Origin: Acidobacteriota bacterium
Lineage (GTDB): Bacteria > Acidobacteriota > Terriglobia > UBA7540
Direction: 5' to 3'
DNA length: 6,052 nt
NCBI GenBank assembly: GCA_021828245.1
Contig: JAKASC010000151.1
Location: 1-6,052 of the forward strand
Shown here: piece after piece, positions 1 through 5,720 of the stretch
How positions within the stretch are numbered: position 1 is the first letter of the stretch
Layout of the letters: the number at the start of each line of letters is the position of its first letter
Position numbers and translations under genes: made by a program
The notes under the pieces: model-generated
What the model was told of the DNA's origin: nothing
The model's database searches: none
Seen by the model: the letters and a program-made list of their open reading frames with translations, nothing else

Positions 1-17
1 ATCTCCAAGTTGGCTCT

Positions 18-23
18 CTCCTT
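18..23 (-). promoter_or_regulatory. Probable ribosome binding site of the next gene downstream of acpP
   Basis: On the minus strand the 37 bases after the acpP stop contain AAGGAG, a near-perfect Shine-Dalgarno core. A TTG follows it 9 bases later (9-7), and an AT at the window edge could begin an ATG. This suggests a further co-directional gene starting at or just past the window edge. In many bacteria acpP is followed by fabF (3-oxoacyl-ACP synthase II), so that is the natural guess. No coding sequence is visible to confirm it, and the start codon cannot be settled here. Confidence 0.5.
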
Positions 24-37
24 ACGGGGTGCGACGG

Positions 38-286
38 TTAGTTTTTGGCGGACTTGCTGTGGGCTTGGATGTAGTCAACGGCATCCTTGACCGTCTGAAT
101 CTTCTCCGCGTCCTCATCCGGGATTTCGACATCGAAGGCCTCTTCGAATGCCATGACCAGCTCCACGATATCGAGCGAGTCAGCCCCCAAGTCGTCCACA
201 AAATGCGCCGTGGGCGTTACCTCTGCCTCATCAACACCAAGCTGCTCTACAATGATCTGCTTGACCTTTTCTTCGGTGGATGCCAT
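38..286 (-). CDS. acpP: Acyl carrier protein AcpP
   Basis: The product is an 82-residue acidic protein, the usual length for bacterial acyl carrier protein. This cytosolic carrier holds growing acyl chains as thioesters on a 4'-phosphopantetheine arm during type II fatty acid synthesis and hands them to PlsX and other acyltransferases. The hallmark DSL motif is present in LGADSLD, with Ser37 as the expected phosphopantetheine attachment site. The helix II stretch that follows (DIVELVMAFEEAF) is typical of the surface that docks Fab enzymes. The ATG at 286 is supported by a strong GGAGGAG at 294-300, 7 bases upstream. The gene lies 151 bp after fabG and appears to have its own promoter (320-349), consistent with the high ACP level cells need. 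It may also be reached by read-through from fabG. Identification is secure. Confidence 0.98.
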   Translation of the reverse strand: MASTEEKVKQIIVEQLGVDEAEVTPTAHFVDDLGADSLDIVELVMAFEEAFDVEIPDEDAEKIQTVKDAVDYIQAHSKSAKN

Positions 287-319
287 CAGCCTTCTCCTCC
301 CAAATTTTGCGGGTGGGCC

Positions 320-349
320 ATTTTAACGTTGCTTTTATCCAGCGGTCAA
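320..349 (-). promoter_or_regulatory. Sigma-70-type promoter of acpP
   Basis: Read on the minus strand, a -35 box TTGACC (349-344, 5 of 6 consensus) is separated by 18 bp from a -10 box TAAAAT (325-320, 5 of 6 consensus). Transcription would start near 311-314, giving a leader of about 26 bases that contains the strong acpP ribosome binding site. The site lies between fabG and acpP in an AT-richer pocket. This supports separate, probably strong, acpP expression in addition to operon read-through. It is inferred from sequence only. Confidence 0.65.
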
Positions 350-437
350 GAACCTACCCGCCTTCGCCTCAGACCGGGAACCGCTCTTCGAAAAGCCGTC
401 GTCCCCGCTCGCATTTCGAACTCTTTCCCCTTGGACT

Positions 438-1184
438 TTATCCCATGTACATGCCGCCGTTGATGTTGAGGACGTGCCCGGTGATGTAACTGGCCTCTTC
501 CGAAGCCAAAAAGCGCACCCCCACCGCGACCTCGCGGTCCGTTCCTTTGCGCCCCGCCGGCACCAAGCTCCGAATTCGCTGCTGAACGTCGTCAGGCAGA
601 GCTTGCGTCATGGCGGTGTCAATGAAGCCGGGCGCGACCGCGTTCACGGTAATGTTGCGGCGCGCCACCTCCGCCGCCACGGCCTTAGTCAACCCGATGA
701 GCCCCGCTTTCGAGGCGATATAGTTAGCTTGCCCAGCGTTGCCCATCTGCGCCACCACGGACGTGATATTGATGATGCGGCCGTAACGCTGTCGCACCAT
801 GCCCGGTAAAACCTCCTGAATGCAATGGTAGGCTCCATCGAGGTTGGTGCGCAACACCGTTTCCCAGTCTTCTGCTTTCAGCCGGAGCAGAAGATTATCC
901 CGTGTAATGCCCGCGTTATTCACCAGGATGTCAATTTTTTTTTGGGTTTCAAGCACTTTCTTCACCGCGGCTTTGACGGAAGAAGAGTCGGCAACATTCA
1001 TTTCGACGGCCATCGCCGGGTGACCGAGTGATTCGATCTCACTCGCCACTGCTTTGAGCTTCTCCACATTTCGACTCGCCAAGGCTACGGTCGCGCCCTG
1101 CTCGGCCAATGCCAGGGCGCAGGCCCGTCCAATACCCTGCGATGCTCCGGTCACCAAGGCCACTCGGCCCACAAAATCCGCCAT
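438..1184 (-). CDS. fabG: 3-oxoacyl-[acyl-carrier-protein] reductase FabG
   Basis: A 248-residue short-chain dehydrogenase/reductase that performs the NADPH-dependent reduction of 3-oxoacyl-ACP to 3-hydroxyacyl-ACP, the first reductive step of each elongation cycle, in the cytosol. The Rossmann cofactor motif TGASQGIG is at residues 12-19 and the structural NNAG motif at 89-92. The catalytic tetrad is complete: Asn114, Ser142, Tyr155 and Lys159 (the last two in NYIASK). Length and the C-terminal GHVLNINGGMYM segment fit true FabG rather than a generic SDR, and the fab operon setting agrees. I chose the ATG at 1184 because GAGG lies 5 bases upstream; an in-frame GTG at 1190 would add two residues. 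The gene begins 46 bp after fabD and ends 151 bp before acpP. A run of nine adenines encodes Gln81-Ile84 (see findings), but the frame is intact. Confidence 0.96.
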   Translation of the reverse strand: MADFVGRVALVTGASQGIGRACALALAEQGATVALASRNVEKLKAVASEIESLGHPAMAVEMNVADSSSVKAAVKKVLETQKKIDILVNNAGITRDNLLLRLKAEDWETVLRTNLDGAYHCIQEVLPGMVRQRYGRIINITSVVAQMGNAGQANYIASKAGLIGLTKAVAAEVARRNITVNAVAPGFIDTAMTQALPDDVQQRIRSLVPAGRKGTDREVAVGVRFLASEEASYITGHVLNINGGMYMG

Positions 1185-1230
1185 ACCCACCTCGACCCTT
1201 CGAGCCCAGAAAGCGTCGCGCCCTTATCCT

Positions 1231-2166
1231 CTATTCGTTAAGCGCGGCCAGGGTTTCCTTCAAGGAAGCCAGGTCTTCCACATGCATTGGGCGAGCTTCC
1301 CGGTCGTTTTGACGGAGCAGCCCCGATAACACCTTGCCCGGCCCCACTTCGATAAAGATCTCCGCTCCTTGCTGTCGCAGCGCCGCGAGGCACTCCGTCC
1401 AGCGCACGGGCGCTGTTACCTGGCGCTTCAGACCGTCGCGGACGGCGTCCGCCTCACGGACCAGGGAGGCATCTACATTATTGACGAGCGGCACCCACGG
1501 GTCGGCGATCTCCGCGGCGTCCAAGTCGCCTGCCAGCCGCTCGGCAGCGGGCTGCATCAACGCACAATGAAACGGCGCGCTGACATTCAACAACGTCACT
1601 CGCTTAGCCCCGCGCGACCGAGCCAGTTCGACGGCCCGCTCGACTGCCGTGCGGTGGCCGGCAATGACCGTCTGCAAGGGTGAATTTAGGTTGGCCGGCG
1701 AGACTGTCTCCCCTTGGGCGGCCTCGAAGCAGACCTGCCGAACCGTCTCGGCATCGAGTCCTAACACCGCCGCCATAGCTCCCACACCTTCCGGAACGGC
1801 CTCCTGCATATATTCGCCTCGCCGCCTCACCAAACTGACCGCCTCAGATAAATTCAGCGCTCCTGCCACCACCAGCGCGGAATACTCACCCAGACTATGG
1901 CCGGCGACGACATCCGGCTTGACTCCCTTGGTTCGTAGAACCTCCGCTGCAGCGACCGAAGTGGCGAGAATAGCCGGCTGGGTGTTGGCGGTCCGCTGCA
2001 ACTCCTCCGCCGGGCCTTCGAAACACAGACGCGACAGCGAAAAGCCTAGCGCCCGATCGGCTTCCGCAAAGACGTCGCGCGCCGCCGGGAAATGTTCTGC
2101 CAGTTCACGGCCCATGCCGGGGTATTGAGAGCCTTGACCGGGAAAAATAAACGCCACGCGTCGCAT
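1231..2166 (-). CDS. fabD: Malonyl-CoA:acyl carrier protein transacylase FabD
   Basis: A 311-residue protein, close to the 309 of E. coli FabD. It transfers malonate from malonyl-CoA to ACP, supplying the extender unit for fatty acid synthesis. The N-terminal GQGSQ motif is at residues 10-14, the nucleophile elbow GHSLGE at 89-94 with catalytic Ser91, the malonate-carboxylate-binding arginine is probably Arg116, and the catalytic His200 lies in APFH. A GPGKVL motif near the C-terminus is also typical. The ATG at 2166 places the conserved core directly at the N-terminus. An AGGAG lies upstream, but with a long 11-base spacing. An in-frame TTG at 2211 would add 15 residues that do not resemble FabD, so I rejected it. 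The gene follows fabH after 128 bp, the widest gap inside the main operon, in which I see no convincing promoter. Confidence 0.96.
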   Translation of the reverse strand: MRRVAFIFPGQGSQYPGMGRELAEHFPAARDVFAEADRALGFSLSRLCFEGPAEELQRTANTQPAILATSVAAAEVLRTKGVKPDVVAGHSLGEYSALVVAGALNLSEAVSLVRRRGEYMQEAVPEGVGAMAAVLGLDAETVRQVCFEAAQGETVSPANLNSPLQTVIAGHRTAVERAVELARSRGAKRVTLLNVSAPFHCALMQPAAERLAGDLDAAEIADPWVPLVNNVDASLVREADAVRDGLKRQVTAPVRWTECLAALRQQGAEIFIEVGPGKVLSGLLRQNDREARPMHVEDLASLKETLAALNE

Positions 2167-2294
2167 GGTGCAGAAATCTCCTCGGCTTTCACGCCGCACG
2201 TTCCTTGCCAACCTTGCTGAGCAGGCGGGAGCGGAGCAGGAAGGTTCGGTTCGTCATCCAAGTCGCAGGTTCCGCGGAGGGGTTCTGAGCCGCG

Positions 2295-3275
2295 CTACCA
2301 GCGCATCAGGACAGCACCCCACGTCACACCGGCGCCAAAGGCCGCCATGAGCACCAAATTCCCTTTCCGGAGGCGGCCGCTTCGCACGCACTCATCCAGG
2401 CAAATTGGAATCGAAGCCGACGACGTGTTGCCCAGACGGCTGATATTGGTGTAAACCTTTTCCGCACAAACCCCCAACCGCTCGCGCACCGCATCGGTGA
2501 TGCGCTGATTGGCTTGATGAGGTATAAACAGGTCAATCTGATGAGCAGAAACGCCTGCTTGCTCGAGCACGCGCCGGGAGACATCCTCCATACTGCGCAC
2601 CGCTACTTTGAACAGTTCGTTGCCTCGCATCTTGATATAGTGCTCGCGTGCGCGAACCGTTTCGCAACTGGCCGGTTTAAGAACTCCGCCCGCCGGAATG
2701 TAAAGGTGGTCCGAAAAGGCTCCGTTGGTGTGCATCTCCGCCGCCAACATGCCCGACGGAGGTTCAACCGCTCCGAGCACCGCCGCCGCGACCCCATCGC
2801 CAAAAATTACGCAGGTTGCCCGGTCCTTGTAGTCCACGTAGCGGGACAGAATCTCCGCGCCGATTACCAAAACGTGCTTGGCCTTGCCTGTGCGGATAAA
2901 TTGCTCAGCGACCGTGATGCCAAACAGAAAACCTGAACACGCCGCCGCCAAGTCAAACGAGCAGCAGTCGCGGGCCCCAAGCTTCTGCTGAATGTAAGCT
3001 GCCGTGGAAGGCAACGGCATATCGGGCGAAATGGTCGAGCAGATAATCAAGTCCAAGTCCGTCGGCGCAAGCCCGGCCATTTCCAGAGCTTTCCTTGACG
3101 CCTCGACCGACAGCGAAGAGGTCGTTTGGTGCAGCCCGGCCTGCCGGCGCTCTCTGATGCCCGTGCGCGAGGTAATCCACTCATCGGAGGTATCCACAAT
3201 CTTTTCAAGATCGTGGTTCGTGATGACCTTCTCGGGCAAAGCGGCGCCCGTGCCTAAGATGCCAGCCGCGACCAT
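2295..3275 (-). CDS. fabH: Beta-ketoacyl-ACP synthase III FabH
   Basis: A 326-residue thiolase-fold condensing enzyme that starts fatty acid synthesis by joining an acyl-CoA primer (acetyl-CoA or a branched primer, not decidable here) with malonyl-ACP. The catalytic triad is complete: Cys113 in AAACSGF, His253 in PHQAN and Asn283 in LGNTSSAS. The DEWITSRTGIRER segment near residues 31-43 is characteristic of FabH, and the C-terminal GAGVTWGA motif is present. I chose the ATG at 3275 because AGGAG lies 5 bases upstream. The in-frame GTG at 3281 overlaps that ribosome binding site, so it is unlikely. Only 19 bp separate it from the plsX stop, so the two are almost certainly co-transcribed. FabH using primers made in the same operon and PlsX drawing off acyl-ACP are functionally linked. 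Confidence 0.97.
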   Translation of the reverse strand: MVAAGILGTGAALPEKVITNHDLEKIVDTSDEWITSRTGIRERRQAGLHQTTSSLSVEASRKALEMAGLAPTDLDLIICSTISPDMPLPSTAAYIQQKLGARDCCSFDLAAACSGFLFGITVAEQFIRTGKAKHVLVIGAEILSRYVDYKDRATCVIFGDGVAAAVLGAVEPPSGMLAAEMHTNGAFSDHLYIPAGGVLKPASCETVRAREHYIKMRGNELFKVAVRSMEDVSRRVLEQAGVSAHQIDLFIPHQANQRITDAVRERLGVCAEKVYTNISRLGNTSSASIPICLDECVRSGRLRKGNLVLMAAFGAGVTWGAVLMRW

Positions 3276-3294
3276 GTTCACTCCTGAGGATTCC

Positions 3295-4311
3295 TTAAGA
3301 TTTACTCAGCCCCGCCGCAACCCCGGCCAATTCCCGTTCGATCTTTTCATTCACCAAGCCTTCGGAAAATTCCGCCGCCACGCGGATGGCGTTTTTGATG
3401 GCGTTGGCGTTCGACCCGCCGTGGCAGATGATGCAGACACCCTTCACGCCTAGCAGCGGCGCTCCTCCATATTCTGAATAATCCAAACGCTTTCTGAAAT
3501 TCTGGAATGCCTTGCGCGAAAGGACATAACCCACTTGGGATGTCAGGGTGCTGGAAAGGGCTTGTCTCAGCAGGCTCGAAACCACCTCCACCAGGCCCTC
3601 ACTGACTTTCAAGGCCACATTGCCCGTAAAGCCGTCGGTCACAATCACGTCCACGCGCCCATTGGTGAGGTCGCGGCCCTCCACGTTGCCAATAAAATTG
3701 AGGGGAAGCTGCTTGAGGCGTTTGAAAGCCTCCCGCGTCAGTTCGTTGCCTTTCTGTGGTTCCTCGCCGTTGGAAAGCAAGCCCACGCGAGGCCGCTCGA
3801 CGCCAAAAATCACCCGATAGTAAATCTCGCCCATGATGGCGAACTGTTCCAGGTGGGAGGGTTTGGAATCAATATTGGCACCCACATCTACCAGGACAGC
3901 CGCCTTGCCTTGCGCCGTCGGAAACACGGCGGCCAATGCCGGTCGGTCCACGCCTTCGAGCGGTCCCAGAATCAGTTTGGCGGTGGCCATTACGGCGCCC
4001 GTGTTGCCGGCGCTAATCATGCCTTGCGCCCGCCCCTCATTCACTAGCCGAGCCGCCACCCGAATCGAGGAATCGCGCTTGCGCCGAAACGCTCGCGCCC
4101 CTTGATCTTCCATGGTGACGGCTTCCGAGGCGTGGACAACTTCAATGCCGAGCCGGTGCGCTCCGCGGTGGGCCAGCTCATTATGGAGCCGATCTTCGGG
4201 CCCCACCAGCAGAATACGCGCCAACCGCGCCTTCGCCGCCTGGAGGGCCCCCTCAATCTCGGGCCCTGGAGCTAAATCGGTACCCATGGCATCCACGGCA
4301 ATCGTTTGCAT
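3295..4311 (-). CDS. plsX: Phosphate acyltransferase PlsX
   Basis: A 338-residue PlsX, the peripheral membrane enzyme that converts acyl-ACP and phosphate to acyl-phosphate, the donor for PlsY in making lysophosphatidic acid. Family motifs appear in order: DAMG at the N-terminus (7-10), SAGNTGA (100-106), DVGAN (142-146), LLSNGEE (178-184), GNVEGRD (208-214), TDGFTGNV (225-232), GGAPLLGVKG (282-291) and HGGSNANAIKNAI (297-309). The N-terminal motif reads DAMGTD where most family members have DAMGGD. The ATG at 4311 aligns with the normal N-terminus. It has only a weak ribosome binding site (GAG 8 bases upstream), so translation may depend partly on coupling to rpmF, which ends 55 bp earlier. 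The open frame continues upstream to 4452 inside rpmF, but that part lacks PlsX features. Confidence 0.96.
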   Translation of the reverse strand: MQTIAVDAMGTDLAPGPEIEGALQAAKARLARILLVGPEDRLHNELAHRGAHRLGIEVVHASEAVTMEDQGARAFRRKRDSSIRVAARLVNEGRAQGMISAGNTGAVMATAKLILGPLEGVDRPALAAVFPTAQGKAAVLVDVGANIDSKPSHLEQFAIMGEIYYRVIFGVERPRVGLLSNGEEPQKGNELTREAFKRLKQLPLNFIGNVEGRDLTNGRVDVIVTDGFTGNVALKVSEGLVEVVSSLLRQALSSTLTSQVGYVLSRKAFQNFRKRLDYSEYGGAPLLGVKGVCIICHGGSNANAIKNAIRVAAEFSEGLVNEKIERELAGVAAGLSKS

Positions 4312-4366
4312 AGGGCTAGCTCGCGGAACAGGCTCTGCGCTTTTCCGGTGCTCGCAGCCGGTCAAT

Positions 4367-4552
4367 CTACTCGGATTCTTCGACCAGAATGGCTTCCCGC
4401 TGCCGATAATAACCACAATGAGGGCAAGCCTGATGAGGGAGCTTGGCCTCATGGCAATTCGGGCACTCAGAAAGCGACTGTCGTGTTAAATGGTCATGCG
4501 CGCGACGGCGATTGCGTCGCGCTTTGGAATGCCGACGTTTAGGATTTGGCAT
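4367..4552 (-). CDS. rpmF: Large-subunit ribosomal protein bL32
   Basis: A 61-residue, strongly basic protein matching bacterial L32. The N-terminus MPNPKRRHSK and the arginine-rich segment after it are typical rRNA-binding sequence. A four-cysteine zinc ribbon follows, with Cys30, Cys33, Cys43 and Cys46 in CPNC and CPHCGYY. This is the zinc-binding form of L32, not the cysteine-free paralogue some bacteria express under zinc limitation. The ATG at 4552 has GGAG 8 bases upstream. The protein is a component of the 50S subunit near the peptidyl transferase region. It sits between yceD and plsX, the classic arrangement that couples ribosome and lipid genes. Confidence 0.97.
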   Translation of the reverse strand: MPNPKRRHSKARRNRRRAHDHLTRQSLSECPNCHEAKLPHQACPHCGYYRQREAILVEESE

Positions 4553-4554
4553 TG

Positions 4555-4638
4555 TTATTTCTCCGGCTGCCCCGACCCCAAACGCTCTGGCAGCTCCTCT
4601 CGGGTCATTGATCTATCATGCACCTTGCGCGTTGCCAT
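4555..4638 (-). CDS. Candidate 27-codon micro-ORF between yceD and rpmF
   Basis: The yceD stop overlaps an ATG in the arrangement TGATG (4640-4636). From this ATG a 27-codon frame runs to a TAA at 4557-4555, just 2 bases before the rpmF ATG, so it fills the gap almost exactly. The predicted peptide begins MATRKVHDRS, is hydrophilic and rich in Arg, Lys and Glu, and has no recognisable domain. The stop-start overlap is the form used for translational coupling, so this could be a small protein or a coupling element feeding ribosomes to rpmF. No good Shine-Dalgarno precedes its start, and rpmF has its own. Chance is a real possibility, so I give it low confidence. Confidence 0.22.
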   Translation of the reverse strand: MATRKVHDRSMTREELPERLGSGQPEK

Positions 4639-5183
4639 CAACGCGACGATCCACGGTGGAACGGCTCCGGCGACAGTTCCCCTTTGAGCGACGCGAACGG
4701 CGACTCGAAACCGGGCAACCGGCAACCGCAGTCGAACTGGTTGCGATTGGCTCCGCACATCGGACAAAGCCCTCGGCAGTCGGGTCGGCACACCACTTTC
4801 GAAGGCACTGCCAGAATCACCTGCTCCGTCACCAGGTCCGCCACCGCCACGCCCTCACCTGAGTAAAACGCTACATCCAGTTCGGATGCGGGCACTTCAA
4901 TCTCTTCCTCGCGTGGAATCGCCGAAATCTCCCGATAGAAAAGGTCAAAAACCGGATCCACAGCCAGTTCCACGGGAACCAGGCAACGGTCGCAAGCGGC
5001 CCTGATTTTGGCTACGATGTTGCCGCGAATGCGAATATCCGATCCCTCGCGCTCCGCCACCGCCTGGAGATGAAGTGGGCTCGACTGCTGAAAATCCGCG
5101 CCATGGTAATCCAGCTCCCCCGGCTCGTAAGTCTTAGAAACCACAATAGGGTGGAGCTCCAATGCTTGGAGTGTAATCAGCAA
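4638..5183 (-). CDS. yceD: DUF177/YceD family protein, large rRNA accumulation factor
   Basis: A 181-residue protein of the DUF177 family, usually encoded directly before rpmF. E. coli YceD and its plant homologue are linked to 23S rRNA accumulation; the biochemical mechanism is not well settled. The family pattern is clear: a C-x2-C pair at Cys64 and Cys67 (CDRC), then a C-terminal cluster with Cys132, Cys136, Cys140, Cys143, Cys152 and Cys154 (RGLCPMCGANRN and DCGC), probably metal-binding. An ATG is lacking. The TTG at 5183 gives the expected N-terminus (MLITLQALELHP), has GGGGG 5 bases upstream, and lies about 18 bases after the likely transcription start. The frame stays open upstream to 5618, but that part overlaps the promoter and the zinc-ribbon gene and is out-of-frame shadow. 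This is the probable first gene of the main operon. Confidence 0.88.
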   Translation of the reverse strand: MLITLQALELHPIVVSKTYEPGELDYHGADFQQSSPLHLQAVAEREGSDIRIRGNIVAKIRAACDRCLVPVELAVDPVFDLFYREISAIPREEEIEVPASELDVAFYSGEGVAVADLVTEQVILAVPSKVVCRPDCRGLCPMCGANRNQFDCGCRLPGFESPFASLKGELSPEPFHRGSSR

Positions 5184-5207
5184 CGCTGCCCCCAAAACTG
5201 CCCCTTT

Positions 5208-5236
5208 ATTATCATAGGCTGAACAATGGTTGTCAA
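5208..5236 (-). promoter_or_regulatory. Strong sigma-70-type promoter of the yceD-rpmF-plsX-fab operon
   Basis: On the minus strand a perfect -35 box TTGACA (5236-5231) is followed after exactly 17 bp by the -10 box GATAAT (5213-5208, 5 of 6 consensus). Transcription would begin near 5200-5202, leaving a leader of under 25 bases before the TTG start of yceD at 5183. It lies in the 127-bp gap between the zinc-ribbon gene and yceD. No obvious operator palindrome overlaps it, and I see no match to the FapR-type lipid-regulator operator. It is the best promoter in the window. Confidence 0.75.
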
Positions 5237-5310
5237 GAAAACGACCAGCCTCCGGCCCTTTATCCAGCACCGCGAAAGCACCGACCGGATTTTCAGCCGA
5301 ACAGGCCGAT

Positions 5311-5637
5311 TCAGACGAGGCGGAGAACCCATCCCATCGCATAAAGCGCTGCCCCGCCATACAGCAACAAGGGTTCGAGCCACGACCGCAAATTGGCCAG
5401 CGTGGGATTATCCATGACGGGCCACGGGCCGTATCCGCCCCAATACACTTTAATGAGGAGACCCAGCACCAGAATGGCCAGCCCTTTGCTCCGAACGGCA
5501 TAGGCGGTCTCGGGACTGATCCAATGCCGCCGGCCGCGATAGACCGTCCCCCCGGCGCCGACCAGTGCAGCATCGCACTTACGACACTGAGTGTCCGTGT
5601 CCAGATTGGCGTGGCCACAATAAGGGCACTGTCTCAT
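5311..5637 (-). CDS. Small zinc-ribbon, two-helix membrane protein of unknown function
   Basis: I do not recognise a named family. The 108-residue product begins with a zinc-ribbon: Cys4, Cys7 (CPYCGHAN), Cys18 and Cys21 (CRKC). After a polar linker come two hydrophobic segments, roughly residues 52-66 and 86-107, both long enough to span or enter the membrane. A Trp/Gly/Pro-rich stretch (65-74) lies between them. The layout resembles the many uncharacterised bacterial zinc-ribbon membrane proteins, so a cytosolic metal-binding head on a membrane anchor is the reasonable reading. I chose the ATG at 5637 because it places the first CPYC directly at the N-terminus. A GTG at 5670 would add 11 residues. 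Neither start has a clear ribosome binding site. It lies 83 bp after rpoD and before the operon promoter, so it probably shares the rpoD transcript. Confidence 0.75.
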   Translation of the reverse strand: MRQCPYCGHANLDTDTQCRKCDAALVGAGGTVYRGRRHWISPETAYAVRSKGLAILVLGLLIKVYWGGYGPWPVMDNPTLANLRSWLEPLLLYGGAALYAMGWVLRLV

Positions 5638-5693
5638 AGGCCCAACGTCCGGCAGGGCGGTGAGTCCCACCTGGGACCGTGTTTCCTTCGACG

Positions 5694-5713
5694 AAAAGAG
5701 TGCTCCAACTCTT
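5694..5713 (-). terminator. Weak candidate terminator or attenuating hairpin after rpoD
   Basis: Seven bases after the rpoD stop the minus-strand transcript can form a 6-bp stem, AAGAGU with ACUCUU, around a 6-base loop, and then runs on as UU before CG. The stem is AU-rich and the U tract short, so if it works it is probably leaky. That would let some rpoD transcripts continue into the zinc-ribbon gene. No better terminator is visible between rpoD and yceD. Confidence 0.25.
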
Positions 5714-5720
5714 GAGACGT

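Noticed and set aside
1649..2128. Long plus-strand open frame (159 codons) opposite fabD
   Set aside because: It is antisense to a fully motif-bearing fabD; the composition is a shadow of GC-rich codons and no recognisable domain is present.
2046..2261. Minus-strand 71-codon frame across the fabH-fabD gap
   Set aside because: It overlaps the fabD N-terminus out of frame and shows no domain.
3535..4047. Plus-strand open frame of 170 codons opposite plsX
   Set aside because: It is antisense to intact PlsX motifs, with no domain or convincing ribosome binding site; long shadow frames are expected in GC-rich genes.
4312..4452. N-terminal extension of plsX with a hydrophobic, membrane-like stretch
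   Set aside because: It overlaps rpmF in another frame, and the PlsX family starts at the ATG at 4311. The hydrophobic stretch is mostly a frame-shifted reading of L32 codons.
5184..5618. Upstream extension of the yceD frame to a 326-residue protein
   Set aside because: It covers the strong promoter and lies over the zinc-ribbon gene in another frame, and it has no DUF177 features.
5664..5677. GTCCC/GGGAC hairpin between rpoD and the zinc-ribbon gene
   Set aside because: It has a five-base-pair stem with no following T run on the minus strand; too weak to call a terminator.
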